Positions 1-6,065 of a stretch of DNA of 6,715 nt are shown here, piece after piece. A program made the position numbers and the translations under genes. This stretch comes from an uncultured Peptococcaceae bacterium. Lineage in GTDB: Bacteria > Bacillota > Peptococcia > Peptococcales > Peptococcaceae. Numbering within the stretch: the stretch's first letter is position 1; each line of letters starts with the position of its first letter. The stretch lies in NCBI GenBank assembly GCA_902492275.1, contig CABUKW010000152.1, forward strand, positions 1 to 6,715, read 5' to 3'. The notes below the pieces were generated by a model. The model was given only the letters and a program-made list of their open reading frames with translations, ran no database searches and was not told the DNA's origin.

Positions 1-219
1 AAAGCCGCCGTAAAACATAATAAAAATTAGGGCAATGGAACAAATCTGCTCGGCAAAGCTAAAATTGTCAAACTGAATTTTTAATAAACCGTCACTGCCA
101 AACACCATGCCCAACACAATAAAGGCCAACAGCATCGGCACGCCGATTTTGTCGGAAATCCGGTTGCATAAAATACAGCCCACAATGACAATGGCAATCA
201 ACAACAACATTTGAATCAT
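1..219 (-). CDS. Cation/proton antiporter, N-terminal fragment (runs off window)
   Basis: Seen: an open frame of 73 codons begins at ATG 219 and continues to position 1, so only the N-terminus is present. It has a GGAG ribosome-binding site at 230-233, ten bases upstream. The protein is strongly hydrophobic. A first membrane segment (MLLLIAIVIVGCILC, residues 4-18) is followed by the short charged loop NRISDKIGVP, a second segment (LLAFIVLGMVFG), an amphipathic loop, and a third segment ending in LIFIMFYGGF. Known: this helix order, with a D-K-I-G-VP loop and a terminal FYGGF, is typical of the N-terminus of monovalent cation:proton antiporters of the CPA1 type, such as the NhaP/CvrA K+/H+ antiporters, which exchange K+ or Na+ for protons across the inner membrane. 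Inference: same class here; ion specificity cannot be told. The gene lies 76 nt downstream of the VanZ-family gene on the same strand with no clear terminator between, so the two may be co-transcribed. Confidence 0.75.
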   Translation of the reverse strand, partial: MIQMLLLIAIVIVGCILCNRISDKIGVPMLLAFIVLGMVFGSDGLLKIQFDNFSFAEQICSIALIFIMFYGGF

Positions 220-229
220 AGGCAACACA

Positions 230-233
230 CTCC
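230..233 (-). promoter_or_regulatory. Ribosome-binding site of the antiporter gene
   Basis: GGAG on the minus strand, ten bases before ATG 219. It favours the ATG at 219 over a second in-frame ATG at 210 as the start. Confidence 0.6.
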
Positions 234-295
234 ATTTAAACTTTCAAAAATTTCTCTTTTTTCTTTATTCGTTTTCGGATCGAAATTTTCCTTAC

Positions 296-868
296 CTAGC
301 AGCGAAAGAAACTTTTTATAGTATGAAATTGCTGTTCCAAACACCAACCCAACCAGGCGCCCGCCACGTTAAAAATCACGTCGTCCACATCGCTGACGCC
401 GCTGCCAAACAGCCATTGCAGCACTTCCACAGAAACCGACAGCAGCAACGCCGCACCAAGCACCGCTCTGCCGCAGGCAAACCGCTGCGGCCAAAGTTTG
501 GGCAGCAGCAAGCCCAACGGCAAAAACCACATCACATTCCCGCAGATGGGATAAACAATGGCCCACCAGCCCGCTTTCGCTTGCTGTAAGGTGTACCACA
601 AGGGCGCCAACTGTACCGTGCTGCCATCATGGGGCGCTGCCAGCAAAGAAGCCAGACCGACGCCGCCGCGAATGACCGTAATTTGCAGCAAAGCCGCCAG
701 ATAAAACACCAGCAAACTGCTCCACAAAAGTTGCTTTCTTTGCAGCCCATTCTGCAGCCCACGCCATCCGCCGCTGCGAATACCATAATAAAAAAGCCAC
801 GCCAGTTCCACGAGCATAGCAAACCGCAGCGCCCGTGCGGTATAAAGTAAAATTCCCTGCAGCGACAT
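296..868 (-). CDS. VanZ-family membrane protein
   Basis: Seen: 190 codons from ATG 868 to TAG 296-298. The start is chosen because AGGAGG (875-880) sits six bases upstream. The frame is also open further upstream, but only through an Asn-rich microsatellite without a ribosome-binding site. Hydrophobic segments occur at about residues 13-30, 48-66, 103-123 and 134-153, with another at 164-178. VanZ-like marks are GNVMWFLPLGLLLP (110-123), EVLQW (148-152) and the polar motif SDVDDVIFNVAGAWLG (159-174). Known: VanZ-family proteins are small integral membrane proteins, and the founding member gives low-level teicoplanin resistance; the biochemical role of most homologues is unknown. Inference: a chromosomal VanZ-like protein, not a sign of a van resistance cluster, since no vanHAX-type genes are present. 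The antiporter gene follows 76 nt downstream. Confidence 0.85.
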   Translation of the reverse strand: MSLQGILLYTARALRFAMLVELAWLFYYGIRSGGWRGLQNGLQRKQLLWSSLLVFYLAALLQITVIRGGVGLASLLAAPHDGSTVQLAPLWYTLQQAKAGWWAIVYPICGNVMWFLPLGLLLPKLWPQRFACGRAVLGAALLLSVSVEVLQWLFGSGVSDVDDVIFNVAGAWLGWCLEQQFHTIKSFFRC

Positions 869-874
869 CCGAAA

Positions 875-880
875 CCTCCT
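875..880 (-). promoter_or_regulatory. Shine-Dalgarno site deciding the VanZ start
   Basis: A perfect AGGAGG six bases before ATG 868. It is directly preceded in the transcript by the ten-base palindrome CCGTATACGG (881-890). It rules out longer starts in the Asn-rich upstream frame. Confidence 0.8.
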
Positions 881-890
881 CCGTATACGG

Positions 891-956
891 TTATTGTAAT
901 TGTTATTGTTATCGTTATTGTTGTTATTGTTGTTATTGTTGTTATCATTGTTATTT
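891..956 (-). repeat. AAC/AAT microsatellite in the VanZ leader
   Basis: In the minus-strand transcript this 66-base tract is built from AAC and AAT triplets. About three perfect copies of a nine-base unit, AACAACAAT, are followed by degenerate AAC-AAT pairs with single changes (ACG, ATT, ATA phases). It contains almost no G and ends at the palindrome just before the AGGAGG site. Simple-sequence tracts like this gain or lose units by replication slippage. Located in the 5' untranslated leader, a change in length would alter leader length and structure rather than the protein. It could also be translated as an Asn-rich or Ile/Thr-rich peptide, but no start signal supports this. Confidence 0.85.
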
Positions 957-962
957 TCTCTA

Positions 963-990
963 TTATTACAAAACAGCGGACATCTTGCAA
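963..990 (-). promoter_or_regulatory. Possible sigma-A-type promoter for the VanZ gene
   Basis: On the minus strand TTGCAA (985-990) and TAATAA (963-968) are 16 bases apart, each a partial match to the -35 and -10 consensus. This would start transcription near 955, giving a leader of almost 90 bases consisting mainly of the AAC/AAT tract. The support is sequence resemblance only, in AT-rich DNA where chance matches are common. Confidence 0.35.
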
Positions 991-1116
991 GCAAAAATCC
1001 GCTTATCCCGTACTACGCCTTTTCACTACGGCCAGCAATATACAGCGTAAGTGTCAACTTTCTTCTCAACCAATATGGTGGCCTGAGATTTATGTTTATT
1101 CAGTTAATTTTAGATA

Positions 1117-1153
1117 ACAATCAGCCCTGCAGGAAATCTGCAGGGCTGATTGT
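1117..1153. terminator. Perfect 16-bp inverted repeat, probable terminator
   Basis: The arms 1117-1132 and 1138-1153 are exact reverse complements with a five-base loop (GAAAT), giving a GC-rich core of CAGCCCTGCAG. On the plus strand it is followed by a T-rich stretch (GTTGCTTTGTTTTC). On the minus strand, where the upstream SLH gene ends 87 bases earlier, the sequence after the stem is A/T mixed with no clear T-run. It most likely separates the SLH gene from the VanZ gene. The U-tract points to the other strand, so a bidirectional or 3'-end-protecting role is possible. Confidence 0.6.
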
Positions 1154-1239
1154 GTTGCTTTGTTTTCAATTTTGTGTTTACAATTTTTTGTTTTCAGTCT
1201 TTATAAACGCAACAGGATACCGCCAACGCCGTATAACGC

Positions 1240-2034
1240 TTAGTCGATAGAAAGACTTGTCCAGTTTTCCGACGGTCTGGAACCGGTGTATACATGCTCG
1301 TTGGTTGCTTCAATAACTTCATAGTAGTACCATGCGGCAGAATCGTTGTCCGGCCAGATTTTGAAGTTCAGCAGCTTACTGTTGCTGTTCACACCGCGAT
1401 TGAGCACACGATTGATAATGGTCATAGCTTCGGCGCGGGTGATGGACTGATCAGGCTTAAAGGTGCCATCGGTATAGCCCAATACCCAACCGGCCTTGGT
1501 GGCTGTTGCAATGGTTCCATAAGCCCAATGACTTTGTGGTACATCGGTGAAACTGCAGGTTGCTTCTTTCTGTCCAATGAACCGTACCAGCATGGTCACA
1601 AATTCGGCGCGGGTAATGCTTCTGTCGCCGCCAAAGGTACCGTCTGGGTAACCGGAAATATAGCTGCCCTTGGCCATGGATGCAATCGGCTGGCGATACC
1701 AGGCATCGGCCGGTATGTCGCTAAAACTGTGCAGCGTGGTATGAATAGCTGTCTGCCGTTCTGCTGTCAGCAAACGATAGAGCATAGCAGCCGTTTCGGC
1801 TCTGGTGACCGGATTATCGGGCCGCACAGTGCTATCTGGATAACCGCCCACATAAGCCACATGGTCGGCGCTGTTCAAATCGGCAGGCACATAGCTGCCG
1901 CCGCTGCTGCCACCACTGCTGCTGCCACTGCTGGATGGAATCCGTTCAAAGGTGGCGGAAATGGTATGGTTGTTCCGGATATTTGCAAAGATATATTGAT
2001 CTTTTTCTGTGAGTTTCACCGTTTCGCCGTCCAC
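1240..2034 (-). CDS. C-terminal SLH fragment of the surface protein
   Basis: Seen: a frame of 264 codons counted from GTG 2034; it is open up to the amber at 2041. Counting from that GTG, residues 1-31 finish a Flg_new-type repeat (NHTISATFERI). Residues 33-47 are a Ser/Gly linker. SLH modules follow at about 51-90, 104-153 and 162-213, each ending with the TRAE motif (77-80, 141-144, 199-202), and W-containing starts FSDIPADAW and FTDVPQSHW mark the second and third. A tail with WPDNDSAAWYYYEVIEAT closes the protein. Known: the TRAE motif of SLH modules contacts secondary cell-wall polymer. The GTG is simply an internal Val codon of the longer gene; only a weak AGGT lies before it and there is no signal peptide. 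A separately translated product would therefore stay in the cytoplasm and could not reach the wall. Confidence 0.7.
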   Translation of the reverse strand: MDGETVKLTEKDQYIFANIRNNHTISATFERIPSSSGSSSGGSSGGSYVPADLNSADHVAYVGGYPDSTVRPDNPVTRAETAAMLYRLLTAERQTAIHTTLHSFSDIPADAWYRQPIASMAKGSYISGYPDGTFGGDRSITRAEFVTMLVRFIGQKEATCSFTDVPQSHWAYGTIATATKAGWVLGYTDGTFKPDQSITRAEAMTIINRVLNRGVNSNSKLLNFKIWPDNDSAAWYYYEVIEATNEHVYTGSRPSENWTSLSID

Positions 2035-2040
2035 AGTTAC

Positions 2041-2337
2041 CTATTTGATGCGATAGCCGCTATTCGGCTTGATGGTGAAGGTCTGGTCGTCATGCTTCCA
2101 AACGGTAGCCTGATCAGGTGTAATAGTCCCTTCTCCTTCTGTCTTCGTAGTAATTTCATACTGTGGATAAGTGGCAGTCACCGTATTGCCGTATAGATGC
2201 GAGTTTTCTTCTGGATTGGCGCTCAGTTGCTTATTGAGCTGTTCATCAATATATTGTGTCGCATGGACGAGAGCGGTTGGATTACTGCTGTCTCCTCCAA
2301 AATATTCTTTCCATGCATCATTTGTATTTAAGTTCAA
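2041..2337 (-). CDS. Middle fragment of the surface protein, between frame break and amber
   Basis: Seen: 98 codons from a TTG at 2335-2337 to TAG 2041-2043. The TTG overlaps the TGA of the upstream fragment and has no ribosome-binding site, so independent translation is unlikely. The first half (NLNTNDAWKEYFGG through an Asn/Gln-rich helix) continues the extracellular region. The second half, from TVTATYPQYEITTKTEGEGTI to PNSGYRIK, is the start of a Flg_new/InlB-B-like repeat of the pattern 'ITP-GY-I-V-VDGE', whose remainder (VTVDGETVKLTEK and NHTISATF) lies directly after the TAG in the same frame. The repeat running straight through the stop is the best evidence that the amber lies inside a formerly continuous gene. 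Confidence 0.65.
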   Translation of the reverse strand: MNLNTNDAWKEYFGGDSSNPTALVHATQYIDEQLNKQLSANPEENSHLYGNTVTATYPQYEITTKTEGEGTITPDQATVWKHDDQTFTIKPNSGYRIK

Positions 2338-4049
2338 AATGCTACATCATAGCGAACACTCGTATTTGTTTTAGAAAAGTCGATGGTCCCTGACACATGA
2401 CCTTTAGACTGAATCTGAAAATTTTCTTTATCTTTCACATTGCCCTTTAATTTCAGGGAAATACCAGTCAGCTTCATCGGTTGTATTAATGCAGCATAAT
2501 CCCGTGAGCCTGATATCCACTGTACCCGAATGGTAAATGGCTGCATGCCCCCATCAGCATCCATCAGCGATTGAGCAGGCACTGTGATAATATGGGTGCT
2601 GTTTTCTTCCGCTTGTGCTTGCGGCATCATCCCTTCCCCCGCAGTCAAAGCTACGGCAGCCTGAGAAACCGGTATCGATTTATCCCCAACTAGAACTGCA
2701 ACCGGCTCAAGAAATGGACAAGTAAAGGTAAAGGAAACATTTCCGTCTTCATTTATCGATGCTAACGCCAACTGGTTATCAATGTCAACATGGATATCAA
2801 AGGTCGCAAAAGCAGAATCCCACATTACCTTTCCAGCCAGCATCGCTGCAACCTGTTGGGTCATTCGTACCGTGGCCTGATAATGAATAATGCTTTCCTC
2901 GTCTACCACTATGGCATCTTTCGTTGCCTCGCCACCATTTTCTACCCATTGTTCAATCTTTGCAGCATTTCCATTCTCCGCCAGCAGAAAATCAAGCTTT
3001 GGTGCTGTTGCACCTTCTTGGGTTTTTGTATATGGCGCTATTTTATCCCACTGAGCGGTAAAGGTAATGGTCTTGTTACTATCTGCAAGCGTATCCGATT
3101 GGGCTGTCAAAGCACTGGTGTTGTCTGTAAGGTCAGATAAAGCCTTAACAGAGGTACCGCTTTCATAAGAATTGCCATTCTTATCCTTCCAACCGGCGAA
3201 ATCATAATAGGAATCTTTTCCGTCCTTTGTGCAAATCATCAGATAGTCCGTATATTTGGGATCACCAACACGAAAGTTCTTACCTTCTTTTACGTTCATA
3301 ACAGTGCGATTCTCTACCATCTGAGCAAGGGAAATACCGTCATCCGTAATTCGCATAGCCTCATTGCCTTTTTCATCCTTTTCAACTGGATAAATTGCTT
3401 TGACCTTACCATACGCATCTGGTATCGAAGTATCATATTTGATTTCATAGGTTTCTCTTGACGTAAAAGGAACGTTCCACTCTTCAGGAGCTACGTCAGT
3501 CCAACCATACCAGATATAATACCTATTGTTACCATTCTTTGAGTATGGGTCAGCCGTAATTGCTGACGGAGAAAACAGATATGCGTCTTTATCTTCATCT
3601 TCCGCTGCCTGTCTGATTTTTTCTGCATTCAATATTGTCCCTGTTACAGCACCAGTAGTACTAGCTTTATTGGCCCAGTTAATCTGATATAAATAGTATT
3701 TGTTATCATTTACAATCACGTATGGGACTACGTTACGATTGTTCTTCTCATCCTCCGTCATATCTTTGGAAGTCACCCACAAATCAAGGCTTTCTTCTGC
3801 TGCAGTCCAATCCAAATACCGCTCGGTCGAATTTGCATACGGTGTCAGATTCCCAGCACTTTGGGTAGCACCATCCAAACTCTTTGTGGAAAATGAGGTA
3901 CGGTCATCCGCCATTAACTTATGCATTACGAGGATATCTGCACTGCTGTCAAACTCTGCAAATGCAGCAACCGGAAAACAGGATAACACCAGCGCAACAA
4001 TCAGCAGACCACTGCATAATCGCTTCCATGTCATTTTTATGCGATTCAT
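2334..4049 (-). CDS. N-terminal part of the secreted surface protein
   Basis: Seen: 571 codons from ATG 4049 to TGA 2334-2336. The start has GAGAGGTG (4055-4062) five bases upstream. Residues 1-31 are a Sec signal peptide: Lys/Arg n-region, hydrophobic core GLLIVALVLSCF, and a c-region with AFA before Glu-32 as a likely signal-peptidase I site. Residues about 255-335 contain an InlB-B/Flg_new-like repeat, with YYDFAGWKDKNGNSYESGTS and the closing ITFTAQWD. Residues about 385-560 are beta-rich and I do not recognise a named domain there. The frame ends abruptly at RYDVAF-stop without an anchor. Known: Flg_new/InlB-B repeats are common in Bacillota surface adhesins. Inference: extracellular stalk or ligand-binding part. 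On its own this product would be exported and released. It follows the GLUG-protein gene by 66 nt on the same strand, probably in one operon. Confidence 0.75.
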   Translation of the reverse strand: MNRIKMTWKRLCSGLLIVALVLSCFPVAAFAEFDSSADILVMHKLMADDRTSFSTKSLDGATQSAGNLTPYANSTERYLDWTAAEESLDLWVTSKDMTEDEKNNRNVVPYVIVNDNKYYLYQINWANKASTTGAVTGTILNAEKIRQAAEDEDKDAYLFSPSAITADPYSKNGNNRYYIWYGWTDVAPEEWNVPFTSRETYEIKYDTSIPDAYGKVKAIYPVEKDEKGNEAMRITDDGISLAQMVENRTVMNVKEGKNFRVGDPKYTDYLMICTKDGKDSYYDFAGWKDKNGNSYESGTSVKALSDLTDNTSALTAQSDTLADSNKTITFTAQWDKIAPYTKTQEGATAPKLDFLLAENGNAAKIEQWVENGGEATKDAIVVDEESIIHYQATVRMTQQVAAMLAGKVMWDSAFATFDIHVDIDNQLALASINEDGNVSFTFTCPFLEPVAVLVGDKSIPVSQAAVALTAGEGMMPQAQAEENSTHIITVPAQSLMDADGGMQPFTIRVQWISGSRDYAALIQPMKLTGISLKLKGNVKDKENFQIQSKGHVSGTIDFSKTNTSVRYDVAF

Positions 4050-4054
4050 TAAAA

Positions 4055-4062
4055 CACCTCTC
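4055..4062 (-). promoter_or_regulatory. Ribosome-binding site of the SLH surface-protein gene
   Basis: GAGAGGTG on the minus strand, five bases before ATG 4049. It supports this ATG as the start over an in-frame ATG five codons later (MTWKR). Confidence 0.6.
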
Positions 4063-4076
4063 TCGGTTTATACAGA

Positions 4077-4097
4077 GCAACACGGAAACCGTGTTGC
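4077..4097 (-). other. Intercistronic hairpin between the two surface-protein genes
   Basis: Arms 4077-4085 and 4089-4097 (GCAACACGG and CCGTGTTGC) are exact reverse complements around a three-base loop. It lies 19 bases after the stop of the upstream gene and just before the ribosome-binding site of the next. No T-run follows on the minus strand, so it is not a classical intrinsic terminator. It may protect a 3' end, act as a processing point or lower read-through. Function is inferred from position only. Confidence 0.5.
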
Positions 4098-4115
4098 CCC
4101 ACATAACAAATTACA

Positions 4116-5955
4116 TTAAGAATTGCTCTGGAAATCATACGTAACGGCATCAAAGTCAAAATCTGTATCGGTGCCCTCAGCCAGTTCCCAATAGTTGGCG
4201 CCATTGGCATTGAAACCAGCCGCAATAAAGTCATCCTCTGTTGTGTCCGCACTTATTTTAAATGCGCCGATATCCGTTCCACCATTATCAGAAGAACCGA
4301 CAACGTCCATTGTGGACCAGCAGAATTCACAGTAACCTCCGCGTACCTTCTTGCTGACCACACCGCCCTTACTGCCTTTCAGGGTAGTAGAAAGTGCGGT
4401 TGGCGAAGTGGTAGAATAGCAATACTGCACTTTGGCGTTGTTAATGCCCACAATACCGCCGCCATTGGCTGCACCGGTAATACGGGTACCACGGCTGGAG
4501 CAGAACTTCACGTCGGCATTGCGCAAAAAGCCCACTACGCCGACAGCGGTACGGCCTGTAGCAGAACCGCCGGTGACCTGAATATTTTGAATCAGCGCCC
4601 GGTTGTTATAAGCGCCATCCACCAAGCCAGCTAAGACACCGGCGTAGGTGCCAGATTTTTTTGCCTCAATATTATCCAGTTTCAAGTTGGCAATAATCTG
4701 GCCAGGCCCGATGGCGGCAAACATGCCGCTACACTCAATGTCACTTTCGCTGGAAGAATAGTAGGCGCTGTCTACTGCTCTGAACTTGGCATTGGAGATG
4801 GTTTTGTTCTGTCCATCGAAATTGCCTTTGAATACCAGGGAATCATAGGTTTTTCCACCGCAGTTGATATCATCTCCCAGCACAATCAACTGACCGGACA
4901 CAGCTTCGGTGGAATTGGCCACAAAGGTTTCCCAATCGGCCAAGTCTTTGATGGTAGCTGTTCCATGTGCTTTCAGTTGGGTTAAGAAATCGGTCGATTC
5001 TACAGTGCCAACCTGACCATAAACAGTCAGATTGCCTGCCACCTGTGCATTGCTGGCCAGAGCCTCATTGTGGCTTTCATCGGTAAACCATGCCTGGGCA
5101 AAATCAGGCTGGGGAACCGTTACACCGGCAGGCAGCTGCCATACATAGGACGTGTCGCCGACCACATAGGTAACGGTGTACAGGGTGGCGTCCGGCGCAC
5201 ACAGAACCAACATCACATTGGCGCTGTCCTTGTTGATTAACAGGGTACGCGCTTGACTGGTGCTATTCATAGCTCCGGCAGCCAGTTGCAGGTTCTGATT
5301 TTCCAAGGCAATTGCCAAGCCGTCCAGTGTCATAACTGCATTGTTAAATGTCCCGCTCCATGTAATGCCATCATTGGAAGTCAGGGTCAGGCTATAGGCA
5401 GCATTGTTTAAGTTAATTTCTCCATAGCTAACATTAAAATTCAATGTCGCACTATTTTCGGAAGCTGCAGATACATACAAATCACCAGCATTTGGTGCGG
5501 AGTTCTGCACAAAGGTAACAGCCTGACTAGCGGTCAGGGTTACTGTGCAATCGGACAATAACGCGGAGCTGGGGGCATTGATGACAATATTTCCACCCTC
5601 TGTTGCGCCATAGGTCTGTCCTCCCACTGTAATCGTTAAGCTTTCCACTGTTGGAACAGTTGTTTCTGTTGCTTCTTCTGTTTCAGTCAGTTCTTCTTCG
5701 CCAGCTTCTATAGCAGGCTCAGCGGCCACTTCATCTTCCGTGATCGCTTCTTCTTCTACAACTGGTACCTCCGGCTCCACAACATCTTCAGCCGGTGCTT
5801 CCGGTTCTTCTGTCTGAATTGCCGGCGCTTCTGGAAGGGCCTCTGCTGCTTCTACAGCTTCTACTGCTTCCACCACCGGAGCTTCCTCCTCTGCTGCCAT
5901 GGCGTACTGAAACACAGAGCCAACGCCAAACGGCTGCAAGTACACGTCTTGTCAT
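4116..5955 (-). CDS. Secreted GLUG-repeat surface protein with acidic stalk; signal peptide out of frame
   Basis: Seen: the long frame runs from GTG 5945 to TAA 4116-4118 (609 codons), but nothing supports translation from that GTG. The proper start is ATG 5955 (MTRRVLAA), in another frame. Adding one T to each of two T3 runs (5928-5930, 5910-5912) joins it to the long frame as MTRRVLAA, then VLALALCF, then QYAMA before AEEE: a textbook signal peptide. In long-frame numbering, residues 18-97 are an acidic Glu/Ala/Pro/Val stalk. Residues 255-312 resemble an InlB-B/Flg_new repeat (YTVTYVVGDTSYVW, LTVYGQV). FKGNFDGQNKTISNAKF (372-388) opens a right-handed beta-helix with GLUG-type repeats to about 550 (YAGVLAGLVDG, GGGIVGINNAKVQYCYS). 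Known: GLUG repeats occur in secreted adhesin-like proteins. No SLH, LPXTG or C-terminal membrane anchor is seen. Inference: a secreted surface component working with the SLH protein downstream. As written it is probably mistranslated or unexported. Confidence 0.7.
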
Positions 5956-5972
5956 TTTTTTTAAATAAATTA

Positions 5973-5980
5973 CCTCCTTT
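5973..5980 (-). promoter_or_regulatory. Strong but distant ribosome-binding site before ATG 5955
   Basis: AAAGGAGG is followed by 17 bases, including most of a run of eight A (5955-5962, counting the A of ATG), before ATG 5955. The spacing is longer than the usual 5-10. The alternative GTG at 5945 would be 27 bases away, which excludes it. The A-run between site and start makes spacing sensitive to homopolymer length. Confidence 0.65.
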
Positions 5981-6065
5981 TATTCTAAGCCTTTTCTTAC
6001 ACGTTCCTCTTGTTTTTCGCCCTTCACCGTCCTCTCGTCAAGTAGACAGCATTCCAAAATCGCAT
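5981..6065. other. Junction between surface operon 5' end and transposase remnant
   Basis: This 85-base stretch should hold the promoter of the surface operon (minus strand). I find only a TAGAAT directly abutting the ribosome-binding site, too close to serve, and a TTGACG without a -10 box at the right distance. No transposase homology is visible in any plus-strand frame. The original promoter may have been displaced when the element inserted. Confidence 0.4.

Larger units (their letters stand above)
1240..4049 (-). pseudogene. SLH-anchored surface protein gene, interrupted twice (reconstructed whole)
   Basis: Seen: three successive open frames on the minus strand together read as one ordinary surface protein. 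Adding one T to the TTTT run at 2334-2337 joins the first two frames. The second and third are already in the same frame, separated only by the TAG at 2041-2043. With that one base added, the distance from ATG 4049 to TAA 1240-1242 is exactly 936 codons, one of them amber. Order in the restored numbering: signal peptide 1-31, extracellular region, Flg_new-type repeat about 255-335, beta-rich region, second repeat about 620-702 containing the amber at 670, Ser/Gly linker about 705-719, then three SLH modules 723-885. Known: SLH modules bind wall polymers in Bacillota. Inference: a cell-wall-anchored surface protein that is now a pseudogene, a switched-off allele, or a gene with assembly errors. 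As written, full-length anchored protein cannot be made without both a frameshift and stop readthrough. Confidence 0.75.

Noticed and set aside
891..956. CRISPR array
   Set aside because: The tract is simple triplet and nine-base repetition with no spacers.
869..994. Asn-rich N-terminal extension of the VanZ protein (42 residues)
   Set aside because: The frame is open only because the AAC/AAT repeat lacks stops. The TTG at 994 has no ribosome-binding site, while ATG 868 has a perfect AGGAGG six bases away.
1052..1057. Perfect TTGACA -35 box on the minus strand upstream of the VanZ gene
   Set aside because: No -10-like hexamer occurs 16-18 bases downstream; TATATT is only nine bases away.
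900..1250. Plus-strand Leu-rich open frame
   Set aside because: The poly-Leu stretch is the microsatellite read on the other strand. There is no ribosome-binding site and the frame runs through the hairpin and into the 3' end of the SLH gene.
1294..2196. Plus-strand open frame of 300 codons antisense to the SLH region
   Set aside because: It is a shadow of the minus-strand gene: no recognisable domain, no ribosome-binding site, and the opposite strand carries clear SLH modules.
2334..2350. Programmed -1 ribosomal frameshifting
   Set aside because: No canonical slippery heptamer is present, and the amber codon about 300 bases later would still stop the product.
4049..4252. Short minus-strand open frame across the intergenic region
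   Set aside because: It is an alternative frame of the 3' end of the GLUG gene and the intergenic hairpin, without domain or start signals.
5949..6065. N-terminal extension of the transposase frame (MSFFLNKLPPF...)
   Set aside because: It overlaps the ribosome-binding site and start of the GLUG gene on the other strand, lacks transposase-like residues and has no start signal of its own.
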